A stretch of DNA of 6,571 nucleotides from contig JBMDWZ010000118.1 in assembly GCA_048594865.1 (NCBI GenBank), forward strand, positions 1-6,571, in the 5' to 3' direction. The notes beneath the pieces were generated by a model. That model did not search any database and was not told the origin of the DNA. It worked only from the letters and a program-made list of their open reading frames with translations. Source of the stretch: CALKWS01 sp048594865. Its GTDB lineage: Bacteria > Actinomycetota > Actinomycetes > Actinomycetales > Beutenbergiaceae. Positions 6,375 to 6,571 of the stretch are shown in pieces; position 1 is the first letter of the stretch, and each line of letters opens with the position of its first letter. Made by a program: the position numbers and the translations under genes.

Positions 6375-6571
6375 AGGATGTGGCAGTGGTGAGGAGAAAA
6401 GAATCCGCTTGCTGTTCCAGCACATCGCGCACCTGATCACTCACTGGCGCGCTGTTGGAGCCCCCTAGCCCCTGAACCGAAAGACTCGCTGTGGCGACCG
6501 CCCATTGCAGCGTTCGCTCCAGCGGCCACCCCCGTAAAACCCCTGAGATAAAACCAGAAGTAAAGACATCG
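6373..6571 (-). CDS. C-terminal end of a PfkB/ribokinase-family sugar kinase (5' part outside window)
   Basis: Only the last 65 codons and the stop are present. The visible protein begins with DVFTSGFISGVLRGWPLE, matching the stretch that follows Gly-Ala-Gly in the PfkB signature; the first Asp would be the catalytic base of the GAGD motif, and the window edge falls directly before it. Next come a helix like those in PfkB kinases (LQWAVATASLSV), a GLGGSNSAP turn and a charged terminal helix, then TAA. Such kinases phosphorylate sugars, nucleosides or sugar-amine conjugates; FrlD, the fructosamine kinase of frl operons, is one member working beside an ABC importer. The next gene starts 9 bases downstream with its ribosome binding site on this stop codon, so the kinase is very probably in the same operon. 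It contains a TTA leucine codon (6537-6535). The substrate is unknown, and the family call rests on a short segment. Confidence 0.75.
   Translation of the reverse strand, partial: DVFTSGFISGVLRGWPLERTLQWAVATASLSVQGLGGSNSAPVSDQVRDVLEQQADSFLLTTATS

Overview
The window reads as one minus-strand operon from a high-GC bacterium. High GC with G/C-biased third positions, a GTG start, and the style of the lipoprotein and transporter proteins suggest an actinomycete (Actinomycetota); this is inferred from sequence character only, without any database search. Coding density is near 100 percent. There is no stretch over 300 bases without a gene, and no RNA gene, mobile element, CRISPR array, clear promoter or terminator. 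The promoter must lie beyond the right edge and the end of the operon beyond the left edge.

In transcription order (right to left) the genes are: the C-terminal end of a PfkB/ribokinase-type kinase (6571-6373, cut by the edge); a peptide/nickel-class solute-binding lipoprotein (6363-4717); a DppB/GsiC-type permease (4698-3745); a DppC/GsiD-type permease (3748-2870); a signal-less, gamma-glutamyltransferase-fold Ntn-hydrolase (2868-1321); and a double ATPase with two ABC domains in one chain (1324 to beyond 1), cut just after its second LSGGQ signature. Junctions are very tight: a 9-base gap with the ribosome binding site on the stop codon, an 18-base gap containing a hairpin, an ATGA overlap, a one-base gap and a GTGA overlap. 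This points to one co-transcribed, translationally coupled unit.

Together the genes encode a complete import-and-process pathway. The lipoprotein captures a peptide-like or amide-containing solute outside the membrane, the two permeases and the fused ATPase import it, the cytoplasmic Ntn-hydrolase would split an amide bond, and the kinase could phosphorylate a released sugar-like part. The layout resembles the glutathione importer locus of E. coli (Ntn-hydrolase IaaA with GsiABCD). However, the hydrolase keeps the catalytic Thr and the oxyanion Gly-Gly but has replaced most residues that bind the gamma-glutamyl group in true gamma-glutamyltransferases. The substrate is therefore probably not glutathione, and together with the kinase this is the most interesting feature of the window.
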